A stretch of 63,072 nucleotides of DNA from Colwellia psychrerythraea (GTDB lineage Bacteria; Pseudomonadota; Gammaproteobacteria; Enterobacterales; Alteromonadaceae): the NCBI GenBank assembly GCA_002163005.1, contig MAAF01000019.1:1-63072 (forward strand), given 5' to 3'. The notes beneath the pieces are model-generated. The model was not told the origin of the DNA. It worked only from the letters and a program-made list of their open reading frames with translations, and did not search any database. This document shows positions 1-10,501 of this stretch, piece by piece. Numbering within the stretch: the stretch's first letter is position 1; each line of letters begins with the position of its first letter. The position numbers were made by a program, and so were the translations under genes.

Positions 1-1209
1 ATCTAGCATTATGTTCTCATCTTCTACACCAAGATCTTTAAGCATACCGATAACAGCAGCATTCATCATTGGTGGACCACACATGTAGTACTCACAATCT
101 TCTGGTGCTTCATGGTCTTTCAAATATTCTTCAAAAAGAACATTATGGATAAAACCAGTTAAGCCATCCCAGTTATCTTCAGGTTGTGGATCAGATAAAG
201 CAACATGCCATTGGAAGTTATCATTATCAGCCGCTAGGCCGTTATAATCATCTTCATAGAACATTTCACGCTTAGAACGGGCACCATACCAGAAACTCAT
301 TTTACGTTTAGACTCTAAACGCTTAAGTTGGTCAAAGATATGAGAACGCATTGGCGCCATACCAGCACCACCACCAATAAAGACCATTTCATTATCAGTT
401 TCTTTAGCGAAGAACTCACCAAATGGACCTGAAATAGTCACTTTATCACCAGCTTTAAGGCTGAAGATAAATGATGACATTTTACCTGCTGGTAAATGTA
501 AACGTCCAGGAGGCGGCGTAGCAATACGCACGTTAAGCATGATAATGCCTGCTTCTTCTGGGTAGTTAGCCATTGAATAAGCACGTAATGTATCCGTGTC
601 TACTTTTGACTCTACGTCGAAGAAACCAAAATGTTTCCAATCGCCACGGTATTGTTCATCAATATCAAAATCACTATATTTAACATGATGTGCTGGTGCT
701 TCAATTTGAATATAACCACCCGCTTTAAACGGTACTGATTCACCATTTGGAATTTGTAGTTTCAGCTCTTTAATGAACGTTGCTTTGTTATCGTTTGAGA
801 TAACTTCACATTCCCATTGTTGAACACCGAAGATTTCATCTTCAACTTCAATTTCCATGTCTTGTTTAACCGCAACTTGACACGCTAAACGACAGCCAGT
901 TCTGGCTTCACGTTTATTGATGTGGCCTTCTTCCGTAGGAAGAATATCACCACCACCAGAATGCACATCAACACGACATTGGCCACAAGTACCACCGCCG
1001 CCACAGGCTGAAGGAATAAAAATCCCTTGATCAGCTAGTGCACCTAACAATTTTCCGCCTGCAGCCGTTTTCACTGCTTTTGACGGGTCGCCATTTATAC
1101 TGATCGTTACTTCACCACTTGATACTAACTTAGATTTAGCAAATAAAATCACTAAGACTAAGGCAATAATTATCGCGGTAAACATCGATACGCCGAGAAT
1201 AATTTCCAT
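1..1209 (-). CDS. nqrF: Na+-translocating NADH:quinone reductase subunit F (3' end cut by window edge)
   Basis: NqrF is the NADH-oxidising entry subunit of the sodium-pumping NADH:quinone oxidoreductase in the inner membrane. It passes electrons from NADH through FAD to a 2Fe-2S centre. The 403 codons visible begin [14 protein letters not shown], a single N-terminal membrane helix. A plant-type ferredoxin domain follows with the cysteine pattern [13 protein letters not shown] and a later cysteine in RTGCRLAC. The ferredoxin reductase FAD motif RAYSMAN and the NAD-binding stretch [13 protein letters not shown] come next. The frame is still open at base 1. Family members are about 407 residues, so only a few C-terminal residues are missing. 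It is the last gene of nqrABCDEF, 63 bp after nqrE. Confidence 0.97.
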   Translation of the reverse strand, partial: MEIILGVSMFTAIIIALVLVILFAKSKLVSSGEVTISINGDPSKAVKTAAGGKLLGALADQGIFIPSACGGGGTCGQCRVDVHSGGGDILPTEEGHINKREARTGCRLACQVAVKQDMEIEVEDEIFGVQQWECEVISNDNKATFIKELKLQIPNGESVPFKAGGYIQIEAPAHHVKYSDFDIDEQYRGDWKHFGFFDVESKVDTDTLRAYSMANYPEEAGIIMLNVRIATPPPGRLHLPAGKMSSFIFSLKAGDKVTISGPFGEFFAKETDNEMVFIGGGAGMAPMRSHIFDQLKRLESKRKMSFWYGARSKREMFYEDDYNGLAADNDNFQWHVALSDPQPEDNWDGLTGFIHNVLFEEYLKDHEAPEDCEYYMCGPPMMNAAVIGMLKDLGVEDENIMLD

Positions 1210-1272
1210 CGACTATTCCTTAAACTTCTCTAAGGGTGCAACACACAATAATATGCACTACACCGACCAAAT

Positions 1273-1896
1273 TTATAACGAAATACCACCGAAAGAAAGA
1301 AAGCCAAAAGCCATCAATCCAGCAGTAATAAATGTAATACCTAAACCTTTCAAACCATTTGGCACATCAGAATATTTCATCTTTTCGCGCAAACCGGCCA
1401 TCAAAACAATTGCTAACATCCAACCTATACCTGAACCTACGCCGTAAACGACACTTTCGCCAAGGGTAAGATTTTTCGCAACCATAAAGGATACTGCACC
1501 AAAAATGGCACAGTTAACTGTGATTAAAGGTAAGAAGATGCCAAGCGCTTGATACAAAGCAGGGAAATACTTATCTAAAAGCATTTCTAAAATTTGTACT
1601 AAAGCAGCAATAACCCCGATAAAGGTAATAAATGACAAAAAGCTAAGGTCAATTGATTCTTTCGGATCAGTAATTCCCATTAGGCTGTCAAGTGCACCCG
1701 GCGCTAAAATTGCTTGGTAGATAATTTGGTTAGCAGGAACTGCTAAACCAAGCACTACAACAACCGCAACACCTAAGCCAATCGCTGTGCTAACTTTCTT
1801 TGATACCGCTAAGAAAGTACACATACCTAAGAAGAAGCTTAATGCCATATTCTCAATAAATATGGTTTTAACAAATATGCTTAAATAATGTTCCAT
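1273..1896 (-). CDS. nqrE: Na+-translocating NADH:quinone reductase subunit E
   Basis: NqrE is an integral membrane subunit of Na+-NQR, homologous to RnfA and NqrD, and takes part in the Na+ path and electron transfer. The 207-residue protein opens [20 protein letters not shown] and has about six hydrophobic segments. The conserved stretch [14 protein letters not shown] carries one of the paired cysteines of the NqrD/NqrE inter-subunit iron site, and TVNCAIFG carries the other. It is about nine residues longer than the Vibrio protein as I recall it; the extra residues fall in the loop near residue 75 ([15 protein letters not shown]). The start lies 2 bp after the nqrD stop, and the ribosome site AAGGA sits inside the nqrD end, so the two are probably translationally coupled. 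Confidence 0.97.
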   Translation of the reverse strand: MEHYLSIFVKTIFIENMALSFFLGMCTFLAVSKKVSTAIGLGVAVVVVLGLAVPANQIIYQAILAPGALDSLMGITDPKESIDLSFLSFITFIGVIAALVQILEMLLDKYFPALYQALGIFLPLITVNCAIFGAVSFMVAKNLTLGESVVYGVGSGIGWMLAIVLMAGLREKMKYSDVPNGLKGLGITFITAGLMAFGFLSFGGISL

Positions 1897-1898
1897 GA

Positions 1899-2522
1899 TT
1901 AATCCTTCTCAACTTGTTCAGGTTTCCACTGGCGAATTGCCCAGATAATTAAACCAATAATGAAGAATGAACTAAATGGTAATACTAATAGACCATTACC
2001 TTGGTACCAGCCGCCATTTTGAGTAAGCTGTAAGATTTCAATACCAAAGATGGTGCCAAAACCTAATAATTCACGGAAGAAAGCAACGACCATTAATACC
2101 GCGCCGTAACCTAAGCCATTACCAATACCGTCTAAGAAACTCACACCTGGCTTTTCTTTCATAGCAAAAGCTTCAGCACGACCCATAACGATACAGTTAG
2201 TAATGATTAAACCAATGTAAACCGATAATTCTTTCGATAACTGGTAAGAAAAGGCTTTTAATATTTGGTCAACAACAATTACCAATGAAGCAATAATCGC
2301 CATTTGCACGATGATACGTACGCTTGACGGTATTTGATTACGAATAATTGAAATAAACAAGTTAGAAAATGCCGTTACCATAATAACGGCAAGCGTCATT
2401 ACTAAAGCATTTGCCATTGAACTTGTTACAGCAAGGGCTGAACAAACACCTAATACTTGTAAAGCAATTGGGTTATTATCAACAACAGGTCCGAAGAGGA
2501 CTTTTTTAGTATCTGAAGACAT
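1899..2522 (-). CDS. nqrD: Na+-translocating NADH:quinone reductase subunit D
   Basis: NqrD is the second RnfA/NqrE-type membrane subunit of the Na+ pump. The 207 residues include the conserved [16 protein letters not shown] and [17 protein letters not shown] segments, whose cysteines correspond to the intramembrane iron-site ligands. There are about six transmembrane helices. The start codon overlaps the nqrC stop as TAATG, and a strong GGAGG lies in the nqrC end, which indicates translational coupling. The length is close to the family norm of about 210. It is fourth in the nqrABCDEF operon. Confidence 0.97.
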   Translation of the reverse strand: MSSDTKKVLFGPVVDNNPIALQVLGVCSALAVTSSMANALVMTLAVIMVTAFSNLFISIIRNQIPSSVRIIVQMAIIASLVIVVDQILKAFSYQLSKELSVYIGLIITNCIVMGRAEAFAMKEKPGVSFLDGIGNGLGYGAVLMVVAFFRELLGFGTIFGIEILQLTQNGGWYQGNGLLVLPFSSFFIIGLIIWAIRQWKPEQVEKD

Positions 2523-3307
2523 TAGTTCAATCCTCCATTACGGAATTTAGCAATGAAAGGACCATAGCCTTCATCACCCAACCAAAAGTGTATTGTACGC
2601 TCAACACCGTTACTGGTTAATGTTGCTCCAGATAAGGCATCAACGCCGTGAACATCACCTTTTTTAGCGCCACCTTTCACAAGCTTAATAGCGATATCGC
2701 CTTGCTCATTAAACATCTTTTTACCCGGCCATAAGGCTTTCCATTTAGGGTTAAGTACTTCTGCACCTAGTCCTGGAGTTTCCTTAAGATCAGAATAAAC
2801 AACGCTTTGCACTGTATTGAAGTCAGGTGACAAACCAACAAAACCATACATAAGATCCCATAATCCTGCACCTACGATAGGTAGTACTATAGTTTCTAAT
2901 TGACCTTGTTCGCTTTTAACCAAGTAAATCACGGCGCGATCAGCACGACGACTAAGACCAGCAATATCGTTCGTTGGTTTAGTACTTTTTGCTGAATCAC
3001 GAGAGTCTGAACGCTCGTCAAACGTATTAACATCACCTTCAATAATTGTACCTGTTGTCAGGTCAATCATTTTAGCTTCAACACGTTTGTTATAAGTACC
3101 TACAATGCTCTTGCTATCAGGTGAAGTACCCAATGTAGCTAATAAACCCGATGCTTCAAGAATTTTAGTTTGCTTATCAAGCAATTTGTTAGCTTGTTGT
3201 AGTGGTTTTAGACCAACCGCGGCAATAGATACCAAGGCAGCACACACTAAACAGATAACTAAAACAAAACCTAGGGTTCTGCCAAATGTTTCTTTATTAC
3301 TAGACAT
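2522..3307 (-). CDS. nqrC: Na+-translocating NADH:quinone reductase subunit C
   Basis: NqrC carries a covalently bound FMN, attached by ApbE to a threonine, and passes electrons on the periplasmic side of the complex. The sequence shows one N-terminal membrane helix (about residues 10-32) and a soluble FMN-binding domain. Near the C terminus lies the flavinylation motif [10 protein letters not shown]; the modified threonine would be about residue 229. I chose the ATG at 3307 because GGAGG lies ten bases upstream and family proteins begin near this MSSNKE; an upstream TTG at 3316 is open but less likely. The gene overlaps the end of nqrB by 8 bp. Confidence 0.96.
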   Translation of the reverse strand: MSSNKETFGRTLGFVLVICLVCAALVSIAAVGLKPLQQANKLLDKQTKILEASGLLATLGTSPDSKSIVGTYNKRVEAKMIDLTTGTIIEGDVNTFDERSDSRDSAKSTKPTNDIAGLSRRADRAVIYLVKSEQGQLETIVLPIVGAGLWDLMYGFVGLSPDFNTVQSVVYSDLKETPGLGAEVLNPKWKALWPGKKMFNEQGDIAIKLVKGGAKKGDVHGVDALSGATLTSNGVERTIHFWLGDEGYGPFIAKFRNGGLN

Positions 3308-4502
3308 TACGTGCAAGCCTCCGTTTGATATTGCCTTGTACTACAAAGTAGTCAAACAATGGTGCGAACAAGTTAGCGAATAAAATAGCTAACATCATAC
3401 CTTCTGGGAATGCTGGGTTAACAACACGAACTAATACCACCATAACGCCAACTAAAGCGCCAAACCAGTATTTACCTGTATTGGTAAACGAAGCAGAAAC
3501 AGGATCAGTTGCCATAAACATCATACCAAAAGCAAAACCACCAATAACTAAATGCCAATGCCAAGGCATAGCAAACATAGCATTAGTATCACTACCAATA
3601 GCATTGAATAACAATGAAGTAACAACCATACCGCCAAACACACCTAATACGATGCGCCAAGAAGCAATACCTTTATAAAGGATGTAAGCGCCACCCAATA
3701 AAATAGCAAAAGTAGAAACTTCACCTACTGAACCAGGAATGAACCCCCAGAAAGCGTTCCACCAATCAGCATTTACTGAGTAGTCAACTAAACCTTGGCT
3801 AGCAGAGCTAAGCATAGTTGCGCCAGAGAAACCATCAGCAGCAACCCATACAGCATCACCTGAAATTTGACTTGGGTAAGCAAAGAATAAGAACGCACGA
3901 CCCGCTAATGCTGGGTTTAAGAAGTTCTTACCTGTACCACCAAAGATTTCTTTAGCAATAACGATACCGAAGGTAATACCAATGGCTACTTGCCACAAAG
4001 GAATACTAGCCGGTAAGATAAGTGCGAATAAGATAGAAGAAACGAAGAAACCTTCATTAACTTCATGGCCACGTACTGCCGCAAATAATACTTCCCAAAA
4101 GCCACCAACAATAAAAGTAACGGCGTATATTGGTAGGAAGAACATGGCGCCATAGAACATCATATCGAATGTGCCAGAGCTAGCCGTTAATGAACCACCT
4201 AATAAGCTGAATAAATCAACCTGCCAAGATTGTGGTAAAGCGTAACCAGCAACCAACGCATCAACAGCTTGGAAACCAATGTTATACATACCAAAGAACA
4301 TGGCTGGGAAAACCGCAAGCCATACTGTGATCATGATTCGTTTTAAATCAATGCTATCACGAACGTGTGTTTTACCTTTGTTAACCATACCTGGAGTAAA
4401 TAACCCCGTAGCTACAGCTTCATAAAGTGCAAACCACTTTTCTTGTTTGCCGCCTTTTTCAAAGTGCGGCTCAATATCTTCAATAAACTTTTTCAAGCCC
4501 AT
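3300..4502 (-). CDS. nqrB: Na+-translocating NADH:quinone reductase subunit B
   Basis: NqrB is the large membrane subunit holding a covalent FMN, riboflavin and the quinone site, and is thought to form the main Na+ channel. The protein (400 residues from this start) begins [18 protein letters not shown], as in the family. It contains the flavinylation motif DGFSGATML, with threonine as the FMN acceptor, and about ten hydrophobic helices. The ATG at 4502 is preferred over the upstream in-frame start at 4535 because it matches family N termini and follows AAGGAAGG in the end of nqrA. It starts 2 bp after the nqrA stop. Confidence 0.97.
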   Translation of the reverse strand: MGLKKFIEDIEPHFEKGGKQEKWFALYEAVATGLFTPGMVNKGKTHVRDSIDLKRIMITVWLAVFPAMFFGMYNIGFQAVDALVAGYALPQSWQVDLFSLLGGSLTASSGTFDMMFYGAMFFLPIYAVTFIVGGFWEVLFAAVRGHEVNEGFFVSSILFALILPASIPLWQVAIGITFGIVIAKEIFGGTGKNFLNPALAGRAFLFFAYPSQISGDAVWVAADGFSGATMLSSASQGLVDYSVNADWWNAFWGFIPGSVGEVSTFAILLGGAYILYKGIASWRIVLGVFGGMVVTSLLFNAIGSDTNAMFAMPWHWHLVIGGFAFGMMFMATDPVSASFTNTGKYWFGALVGVMVVLVRVVNPAFPEGMMLAILFANLFAPLFDYFVVQGNIKRRLARNV

Positions 4503-4504
4503 GA

Positions 4505-5842
4505 CTAACCTTCCTTTTCGATTGTGGTTAGGCAATCACGAAGAATTACACCGTAATCTGTTTTGCCGGGGCAAACAAATGTACACAGTGCTAAATCTTC
4601 TTCGTCTAGCTCTAAGGCACCTAGTTGTTGCGCGCCGTCGGTATCACCAGAACAAATATCGCGTAAAAACAAGGTAGGTAAAATATCTAATGGCATAACA
4701 CGTTCAAAGTTACCAATTGGCACCATGGCACGTGAGCTACCGTTAGTTGTAGTAGTCATATTAAATAACTTACTCGAGAAAAAGTGCGACATATAAGCAC
4801 GAGTTACTGAGAACTTATTAGGACCTGGGTACATGTAACCGATAAATTCTTTTTCACGACCTTCAAGAATTAATGATACTTGTACGTTATAACGACCTAA
4901 GTAACCGTGAACAGCGCTGGCTGTTGCACCCATTAATAATGAGCCAGAAACAACACGTAATTCACCTTCAGCGGTTTCGCCTGCTGATAATTCAGCAGTG
5001 CTAGCACCTAAAACCGTACGTACTAAACGTGGGTTTGTGGCGGCAGGACCGGCAAGTGAAATAACACGAGTATTATCGATTTCACCAGTAGTGAACAACT
5101 TAGCAATTGCGATAACATCTTGATAACCAACATGCCAAACAAATCTTTCAGCGCTTGCTGATTTTAAGAAGTGAATATGCGTACCTACAAGGCCTGCAGG
5201 ATGCTTACCAGCAAACTCAGTTACTGTTGCATTGCTATCTACAGGGATATTTGCCCCTGGCGCTTTGCTAACAAATACTTCACCATTGGTTAAACGAGAT
5301 AAAATGGTTAAACCATTTTTAAATGCTTCACTTTGCTCACCAATAACGATTTCTGGATTCGCTGCCAATGGATTAGTATCCATCGCACTAACAAAAATCG
5401 CAGCCGGTTCACTATCAATAGCGGGTACTTTGCTAAATGGACGCGTTCTTAATGCTGTCCATAAACCTGAATCGACTAAGTTCTTAACAACGTTTTCACG
5501 TGCTAGAGAAGCAAATTCAGTTGCTGGATAAACGGTAAACGTTTCTTGATCGTAGCCATCAACATCGATAACAACTGATTGTAAAACACGTTTTTCACCG
5601 CGGTTAATTTCTTTAACAACACCGGCAGCTTGAGCTGTGAATTTAACGCCAGGATTTTTTTTATCTTCAAAAATCACCTGACCTTTTTTTACGCGGTCAC
5701 CCACTTTAATAAACATGGTTGGACGCATACCCACAAACTCTTCACCGAGTGTTGCAACGGTTTTGATGGACGGACCATCATGGATTACCTGCTGCGGAGC
5801 GCCTTTTACAGGAACATCCAAGCCTTTTTTTATTGTAATCAT
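4505..5842 (-). CDS. nqrA: Na+-translocating NADH:quinone reductase subunit A
   Basis: NqrA is the cytoplasmic, peripheral subunit of Na+-NQR and shows biotinyl-lipoyl-like folds related to RnfC. The 445-residue protein starts [17 protein letters not shown], the hallmark family N terminus. This supports the ATG at 5842 rather than the in-frame GTG at 5854. The length agrees with the usual 446. It heads the nqr operon; upstream is a gap of about 570 bp with a small hairpin at 5882-5902. With oadGAB elsewhere in the window it shows that this cell depends on sodium motive force. Confidence 0.97.
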   Translation of the reverse strand: MITIKKGLDVPVKGAPQQVIHDGPSIKTVATLGEEFVGMRPTMFIKVGDRVKKGQVIFEDKKNPGVKFTAQAAGVVKEINRGEKRVLQSVVIDVDGYDQETFTVYPATEFASLARENVVKNLVDSGLWTALRTRPFSKVPAIDSEPAAIFVSAMDTNPLAANPEIVIGEQSEAFKNGLTILSRLTNGEVFVSKAPGANIPVDSNATVTEFAGKHPAGLVGTHIHFLKSASAERFVWHVGYQDVIAIAKLFTTGEIDNTRVISLAGPAATNPRLVRTVLGASTAELSAGETAEGELRVVSGSLLMGATASAVHGYLGRYNVQVSLILEGREKEFIGYMYPGPNKFSVTRAYMSHFFSSKLFNMTTTTNGSSRAMVPIGNFERVMPLDILPTLFLRDICSGDTDGAQQLGALELDEEDLALCTFVCPGKTDYGVILRDCLTTIEKEG

Positions 5843-6411
5843 AAACACTTGCACTACTTTTGATGGGAGTATAAAAATCAGTTCATTAGTTTATCTAATG
5901 AATATCACAGCATAAAAAGCCTAAATATCAATTAGATAAAAATTAAGTCACCAATTTCAGTGTATTTCAGTGAAGAATTAGTTTTAGCGTTACCACTAAA
6001 GAAAAAGACCCACTGGCTCTAAGTTAAAATTTTCTGGCGCGATATTACCACAAAAAGACCTTTTTATTCTACGGGCATTTTAAATTTTTCATTACTATTT
6101 ACGTCAATAAATGTCTATTTTGCGCAGCTGTAGCTGATAATTTAGTTTTGTAAATAAGACCTTGGTGGAACAAGGAGCCATTAGTTGATCGCCACTCTTG
6201 ATTTCTCAATGCATTGACTATTATTTTTAAGTCGACTTATGCTGAAGTTCGTATAGTAGAAAGTGATTCAATAAATAAACACATCACTGGTAACTAATAC
6301 AAACATGTCAATATTGATTAATTAAGTAATAAATACGAGCTTATTACTTAACTACAATATCCAAAGCATCATTATCGTTAAAAATTATTTTCAATATGAA
6401 TTTTAGACATT
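5843..6411. other. Intergenic gap between nqrA and rpoS terminator
   Basis: No credible gene lies in this stretch of roughly 570 bp. On the minus strand it must hold the nqr promoter and leader. The only clear structure is an 8 bp perfect hairpin, TTCATTAG/CTAATGAA at 5882-5902, about 40 bases before nqrA, which could sit in the mRNA leader. A TTGATA at 5926-5931 could be a -35 element, but no good -10 lies at the right spacing. bolA, which I recall next to nqr in some relatives, is not present. Confidence 0.5.
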
Positions 6412-6440
6412 AAAAAAGCAGCCTATAATTGCTGCTTTTG
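6412..6440 (-). terminator. Rho-independent terminator after rpoS
   Basis: On the minus strand the stem AAAAGCAGC / GCTGCTTTT, with a loop of about 8 bases, is followed by a run of T. It lies 65 bp past the rpoS stop codon. Confidence 0.8.
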
Positions 6441-6504
6441 GATATCTATTAATGCGAATAACTACACGTCTTTCATAGGAAGGTTATTATCATTTTATTG
6501 TCAT

Positions 6505-7395
6505 TTAAGGTTGAAAAATGGCCTCGATTGACAAATTTTGTTGGGATAATATATCACGTAAACGCTTTAATGCTTCAACTTGAATTTGACGAACACGCTC
6601 ACGTGTTAAACCAATTTCACGACCAACATTCTCTAACGTTGACGCTTCATAGCCAAGCAAACCAAAACGCCTTGCCAACACTTCCCTTTGCTTCGTATTA
6701 AGCTCATTTAACCAATGAATAATATTATTACTCATGTCTTCTGATTGTAAGTCACTTTCTGGACCAGTACTTTTATCATCAGCAATAACATCTAATAAAG
6801 CTTTATCCGACTCTCCTGCAAAGGGAGTATCTACAGAAGCAATACGCTCGTTTAATCGAAGCATTTTATTAACGTCGGCAACAGGTCTATCTAGGTGTTG
6901 TGCAATATCTTCGGCGGTAGGCTCGTGGTCGAGTTTTTGAATTAATTCACGCGAAGCGCGTAAATAAATATTAAGTTCTTTAACAACATGAATGGGTAAT
7001 CGAATAGTACGGGTTTGATTCATTATTGCCCGTTCAATAGTTTGGCGTATCCACCAAGTGGCATAAGTCGAAAAGCGAAAGCCTCGTTCTGGGTCAAATT
7101 TTTCTACCGCTCTAATTAAGCCTAAATTTCCTTCTTCGATTAAATCGAGTAAAGGTAAGCCACGATTATTATAACGTCTGGCTATTTTCACAACTAACCG
7201 TAGATTACTCTCAATCATCCGTTTTCTTGATGGTTCGTCCCCTTTGAGGGCTAAACGTGAGAAGTAGACTTCCTCTTCAGCGGTTAATAGCGGTGAAAAA
7301 CCTATTTCACTTAAATAAATCTGTGTAGCGTCTAAGTTTGACGGTGCATCTTCCTTCGATTCAATAGTTTTTTTTTCTTCTTTTAATTTGACCAT
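6505..7395 (-). CDS. rpoS: RNA polymerase sigma factor RpoS
   Basis: RpoS is the general stress and stationary-phase sigma factor (sigma-38). The 296 residues contain sigma region 1.2 ([22 protein letters not shown]), region 2 with [17 protein letters not shown], region 3 and region 4 with [18 protein letters not shown]. It is shorter than E. coli RpoS (330): about 21 residues precede the conserved LDATQ(I/L)YL, against about 55 in E. coli, and they are rich in Lys and Glu. The ATG is supported by GGGAG seven bases upstream. nlpD lies upstream, as in E. coli, where a main rpoS promoter lies inside nlpD; that may hold here too but was not tested. Confidence 0.96.
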   Translation of the reverse strand: MVKLKEEKKTIESKEDAPSNLDATQIYLSEIGFSPLLTAEEEVYFSRLALKGDEPSRKRMIESNLRLVVKIARRYNNRGLPLLDLIEEGNLGLIRAVEKFDPERGFRFSTYATWWIRQTIERAIMNQTRTIRLPIHVVKELNIYLRASRELIQKLDHEPTAEDIAQHLDRPVADVNKMLRLNERIASVDTPFAGESDKALLDVIADDKSTGPESDLQSEDMSNNIIHWLNELNTKQREVLARRFGLLGYEASTLENVGREIGLTRERVRQIQVEALKRLRDILSQQNLSIEAIFQP

Positions 7396-7513
7396 GCTAT
7401 TTCTCCCAAATTTGCAAAGCTTAATTTTAATTTTAATTTTTAAATATTCACGACAACTCCGATTTTTAGTATTTATCTTAAGATTTATTCTTTACTGCTA
7501 TTATTTTATAACA

Positions 7514-8377
7514 TTATTTTTTTGGTAAATATTTTAGTGGGTTAACTGATTTTCCTCGAAAGCGTATTTCAAAATGAAGCATAACTTTGTTGGCATCTGT
7601 ATCTCCCATGGAGGCAATAACATCCCCGATATTTATAATCTGCTGCTCTTTAACGAGAATTTGATCATTATGGGCATAAGCGCTTAAGTAGTCATCGTTA
7701 TGTTTTATAATAATGAGTTTACCGTAACCTCGAAGCGCACTACCTGCATATACCACTTTACCTGTCGTCGAAGCTCTAATTTTTGTGCCACGACGGCCAG
7801 TAATATCAATCCCTTTATTGCCCTGTGCACTATTGGAAAAATACTCTACAACCTTGCCTTTAACTGGCCATTGCCATCGACTAATTTTTTGTGAAAAATT
7901 TTCCGATGCTAATGTGCTGTTTTGGTATGATTTTCTAGTGCTTACATTTTCACCATACGCCTGCTTTTTAGTAGATGCAAGTGTATTTTTTGCGCTACTT
8001 TTCTTGTTGGCTGTAGAGCTTTTAGTCGAATTTTTATGTGATACCTTGTTTTTACTTACGTGCGCTGTTTTTTTAATCTTTCGTTCAACTAAAAATATTT
8101 TTTGTCCTGGATATATTCGGTATGGGGGGGGGATTTGATTTATTCGAGCAATTTTTCTGACATCTGAATTCGAACGCCAGGCAATCGAATATAAAGTTTC
8201 TCCTCTTTTAACAAGATATTGCGAACTATTAATTGTACCTTTATTACGTTCCCCTAACACACTGCTACTGTGGATATTTGACACAGGAGCGGGGGTATTT
8301 CGACTACTACAAGAAAAAAGAGTGATAGCAAAAATAATGTAAGTAAATAAGTATTTAGCTAGTCGAAAAAAACTCAT
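7514..8377 (-). CDS. nlpD: NlpD-type lipoprotein, LysM plus degenerate LytM (amidase activator)
   Basis: NlpD is an outer-membrane lipoprotein that activates the amidase AmiC during cell separation. The ATG at 8377 gives a short signal peptide ending in the lipobox LFSC. An upstream in-frame ATG at 8440 would place this 21 residues inside, so it is less likely. A LysM domain follows (LVKRGETLYSIAWRSN ... YPGQKIFL), then a Lys/Ser/Thr-rich linker and a C-terminal M23/LytM domain. The M23 metal ligands are incomplete: the first motif reads GNKGIDITG without its His and the last reads VMLHFE with only one His. That is expected for a non-enzymatic activator. The proline run in the LysM domain is encoded by nine consecutive C (8114-8122). 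Confidence 0.93.
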   Translation of the reverse strand: MSFFRLAKYLFTYIIFAITLFSCSSRNTPAPVSNIHSSSVLGERNKGTINSSQYLVKRGETLYSIAWRSNSDVRKIARINQIPPPYRIYPGQKIFLVERKIKKTAHVSKNKVSHKNSTKSSTANKKSSAKNTLASTKKQAYGENVSTRKSYQNSTLASENFSQKISRWQWPVKGKVVEYFSNSAQGNKGIDITGRRGTKIRASTTGKVVYAGSALRGYGKLIIIKHNDDYLSAYAHNDQILVKEQQIINIGDVIASMGDTDANKVMLHFEIRFRGKSVNPLKYLPKK

Positions 8378-8462
8378 CAGAAATCCACTACAGGAAGTTC
8401 CACTGTATTCTCCACACAACCAACACCAATACTTATGCATGTAAATTGAATATCAATTCACC

Positions 8463-9041
8463 CTAACGTAAAACAAAATAGCCAACAACGATGGCGCCAA
8501 CCATTCCCCAGCCTAAAACATCAACCCATTGCTTTATCTTTTGCTCCATAGCACTACCGCCCCACTTAATTAGGCCCGCCACCAGAAAAAAACGCAAGCC
8601 TCTACCGATAGCAGAAGCAATAAAAAAGGGTAGGAAAGCCATATGCAAAAATCCCGCACTGACAGTAAACAATTTATAAGGTATAGGTGAAAACCCAGCA
8701 ATAAATACTACCCACACACCCCACTCATTAAACCAACCAATAGCCGTATCAAATCGTTCTTGATAACCAAAATTAGAAATAAGTGGCTGAATCCAAGGTT
8801 CAAACATTAAGTAGCCAAGCCAATAGCCAACTGCTCCTCCTAGAATTGAAGCAATGGTGGTTATCCCTGCAAAATACCATGCCTTTTGTGGTTTTGCTAA
8901 AACCATTGGTGCAAGTAAGACATCAGGTGGAATAGGGAAAAATATGGACTCAGCAAAGGTAAGTGCTACTAAGAAGCGCGGGGCAAACTGATGTTCTGAC
9001 CAGCGTAAAGTCCACTGGTAAAGACTTGAAAAAACTTTCAC
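8463..9041 (-). CDS. yqaA: YqaA/DedA-like inner membrane protein
   Basis: This is a 192-residue integral membrane protein of the DedA/VTT (SNARE-associated) superfamily, YqaA subgroup. These proteins are linked to lipid flipping and envelope homeostasis, but the substrate of YqaA is not firmly known. The N-terminal half contains FAESIFFPIPPDVLLAPM and the second half GFSPIPYKLFTVSAG, the paired re-entrant motifs of the family. The start is GTG at 9041, sharing its G with the pcm stop (TAGTG), so translation is probably coupled to pcm. It sits between pcm and nlpD, an insertion into the familiar surE-pcm-nlpD-rpoS order. Confidence 0.88.
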   Translation of the reverse strand: MKVFSSLYQWTLRWSEHQFAPRFLVALTFAESIFFPIPPDVLLAPMVLAKPQKAWYFAGITTIASILGGAVGYWLGYLMFEPWIQPLISNFGYQERFDTAIGWFNEWGVWVVFIAGFSPIPYKLFTVSAGFLHMAFLPFFIASAIGRGLRFFLVAGLIKWGGSAMEQKIKQWVDVLGWGMVGAIVVGYFVLR

Positions 9042-9694
9042 TACAATAAATCTCCGGGTACTAAAGGTACAAAACGCACAGCTTCAACTTGCTGTTCGTT
9101 AAAAACATCACCTTCACGAGTGATAATTTTTAAAATTTGAGTTTGTTCTCCAACAGGGATAACTAAACGCCCACCATCAGCTAACTGTTCTAATAATGCA
9201 GGTGGAACACTCGAAGGTGCTGCAGTAACTATTATAGCGTCAAAGGGCCCTTTGCTTCGCCAGCCCTGCCAACCGTCACCATGTTTCATTGAAACATTGT
9301 GTAAATCCATCGCGCGTAAACAGCGTTTTGCTTGCCACTGTAACGCTTTGATTCGCTCAACCGAAAAAACCTTATCAGTTAGCTGAGCTAAAATAGCGGT
9401 TTGATAACCAGAGCCAGTGCCTATTTCTAATATATTTTGAGGTCGGCCATCTGCTAATAGCAACTCAGACATCTTGGCAACAATGTAAGGCTGTGAAATA
9501 GTCTGCCCTTGCCCAATGGGTAAGGCAGTGTTGTCATAAGCTTTATGGGCCAAAATTTCAGGCACAAATATGTGCCTAGGTGAATGAGCGATAGCCTGTA
9601 AAACAGCAGAATTACGAATACCTTCACTTTGTAATTTTTGCGCCAGTAACTCTCCACTGCGCTTTGATTTTCCGCCTATGCGACTAGACATCAT
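9041..9694 (-). CDS. pcm: Protein-L-isoaspartate O-methyltransferase
   Basis: This enzyme uses S-adenosylmethionine to methylate isoaspartyl residues, starting repair of aged proteins in the cytoplasm. The 217 residues contain the SAM-binding motif [15 protein letters not shown] and the substrate-site stretch [17 protein letters not shown]. The length is close to the usual 208-215. It follows surE, as in E. coli, and its last base is shared with the yqaA start. Two Met codons open the protein (MM), so the exact start may be one codon later. Confidence 0.95.
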   Translation of the reverse strand: MMSSRIGGKSKRSGELLAQKLQSEGIRNSAVLQAIAHSPRHIFVPEILAHKAYDNTALPIGQGQTISQPYIVAKMSELLLADGRPQNILEIGTGSGYQTAILAQLTDKVFSVERIKALQWQAKRCLRAMDLHNVSMKHGDGWQGWRSKGPFDAIIVTAAPSSVPPALLEQLADGGRLVIPVGEQTQILKIITREGDVFNEQQVEAVRFVPLVPGDLL

Positions 9695-9709
9695 AAGAAT
9701 ACATCCGAT

Positions 9710-10492
9710 TTAATCTGATAAGTTAAGCTCTGTAAGCCAACTTTTAATATTTTCTATACTACGATGAGCAGTCATATCAACAGTTAGTGGTGTTACAGAC
9801 GCATAGCCATTGGCAATCGCATGGAAGTCGGTTCCTTCTCCTCCATCGAGTTCCTGCCCTAACACGCCATACCAATAAATATCACGCTGCCATGGGTCTT
9901 GCATTTTTTTCATACGTTCAGCTTGGTGACGATGACCTAAGCGTGTTACTTTTATCCCTTTTAGTTCAGCTAATGGGATATCAGGGACATTAATATTTAA
10001 TATTTGATCTGCTGGTAATGGATGAGTACGTAGACGTTTGATTATTTTTGCAGTTACAATCGCTGCCGTTTGATAATGTTGCTCATTTTTCCCCGCCAAG
10101 GAGACTGCAATAGCAGGCATGCCCATGTGACGTCCTTCAGTTGCCGCCGCCACAGTGCCTGAATAAAGAGTATCATCGCCTAGATTAGCGCCTTTATTTA
10201 TACCTGCAACCACTAAATCGCAATCAGTAAAGAGCTGACTACTGCCTAAGTGCACTGAATCTGTTGGTGTACCGTTAACAGAGATAAAGCCATTATCCAA
10301 GTGTTCTGCCCGTAAAGGATTAAGCAATGTTAAAGAGTTACTAGCACCACTGCAATTTCGATCTGGGGCGACTACGTTTACCGAAAAATGTTTAACAAGT
10401 TCATCAAAAAGCACTTTAATACCTAATGCGCGCACGCCGTCATCATTGCTTAGTAATATTTTCATTTTACTCATTGAGCTTTGTTTATCCAT
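9710..10492 (-). CDS. surE: 5'/3'-nucleotidase SurE
   Basis: SurE is a metal-dependent survival-associated nucleotidase/exopolyphosphatase. The family N terminus [10 protein letters not shown], with its metal-binding NDD, appears at residue 10 of this frame. [12 protein letters not shown] and [20 protein letters not shown] complete the active site. The annotated ATG at 10492 (MDKQSSMSK...) may be nine residues upstream of the functional start, because most SurE proteins begin directly at MKIL. An AGG lies near the first ATG, so I kept it. It is 10 bp after truD and 16 bp before pcm. Confidence 0.94.
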   Translation of the reverse strand: MDKQSSMSKMKILLSNDDGVRALGIKVLFDELVKHFSVNVVAPDRNCSGASNSLTLLNPLRAEHLDNGFISVNGTPTDSVHLGSSQLFTDCDLVVAGINKGANLGDDTLYSGTVAAATEGRHMGMPAIAVSLAGKNEQHYQTAAIVTAKIIKRLRTHPLPADQILNINVPDIPLAELKGIKVTRLGHRHQAERMKKMQDPWQRDIYWYGVLGQELDGGEGTDFHAIANGYASVTPLTVDMTAHRSIENIKSWLTELNLSD

Positions 10493-10501
10493 AATTTATG
10501 C

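Noticed and set aside
5902..5931. A sigma-70 promoter for nqrA with TTGATA and TGATAT
   Set aside because: The -10 candidate matches the consensus at only three of six bases and the spacing is 18 bp; not strong enough to list.
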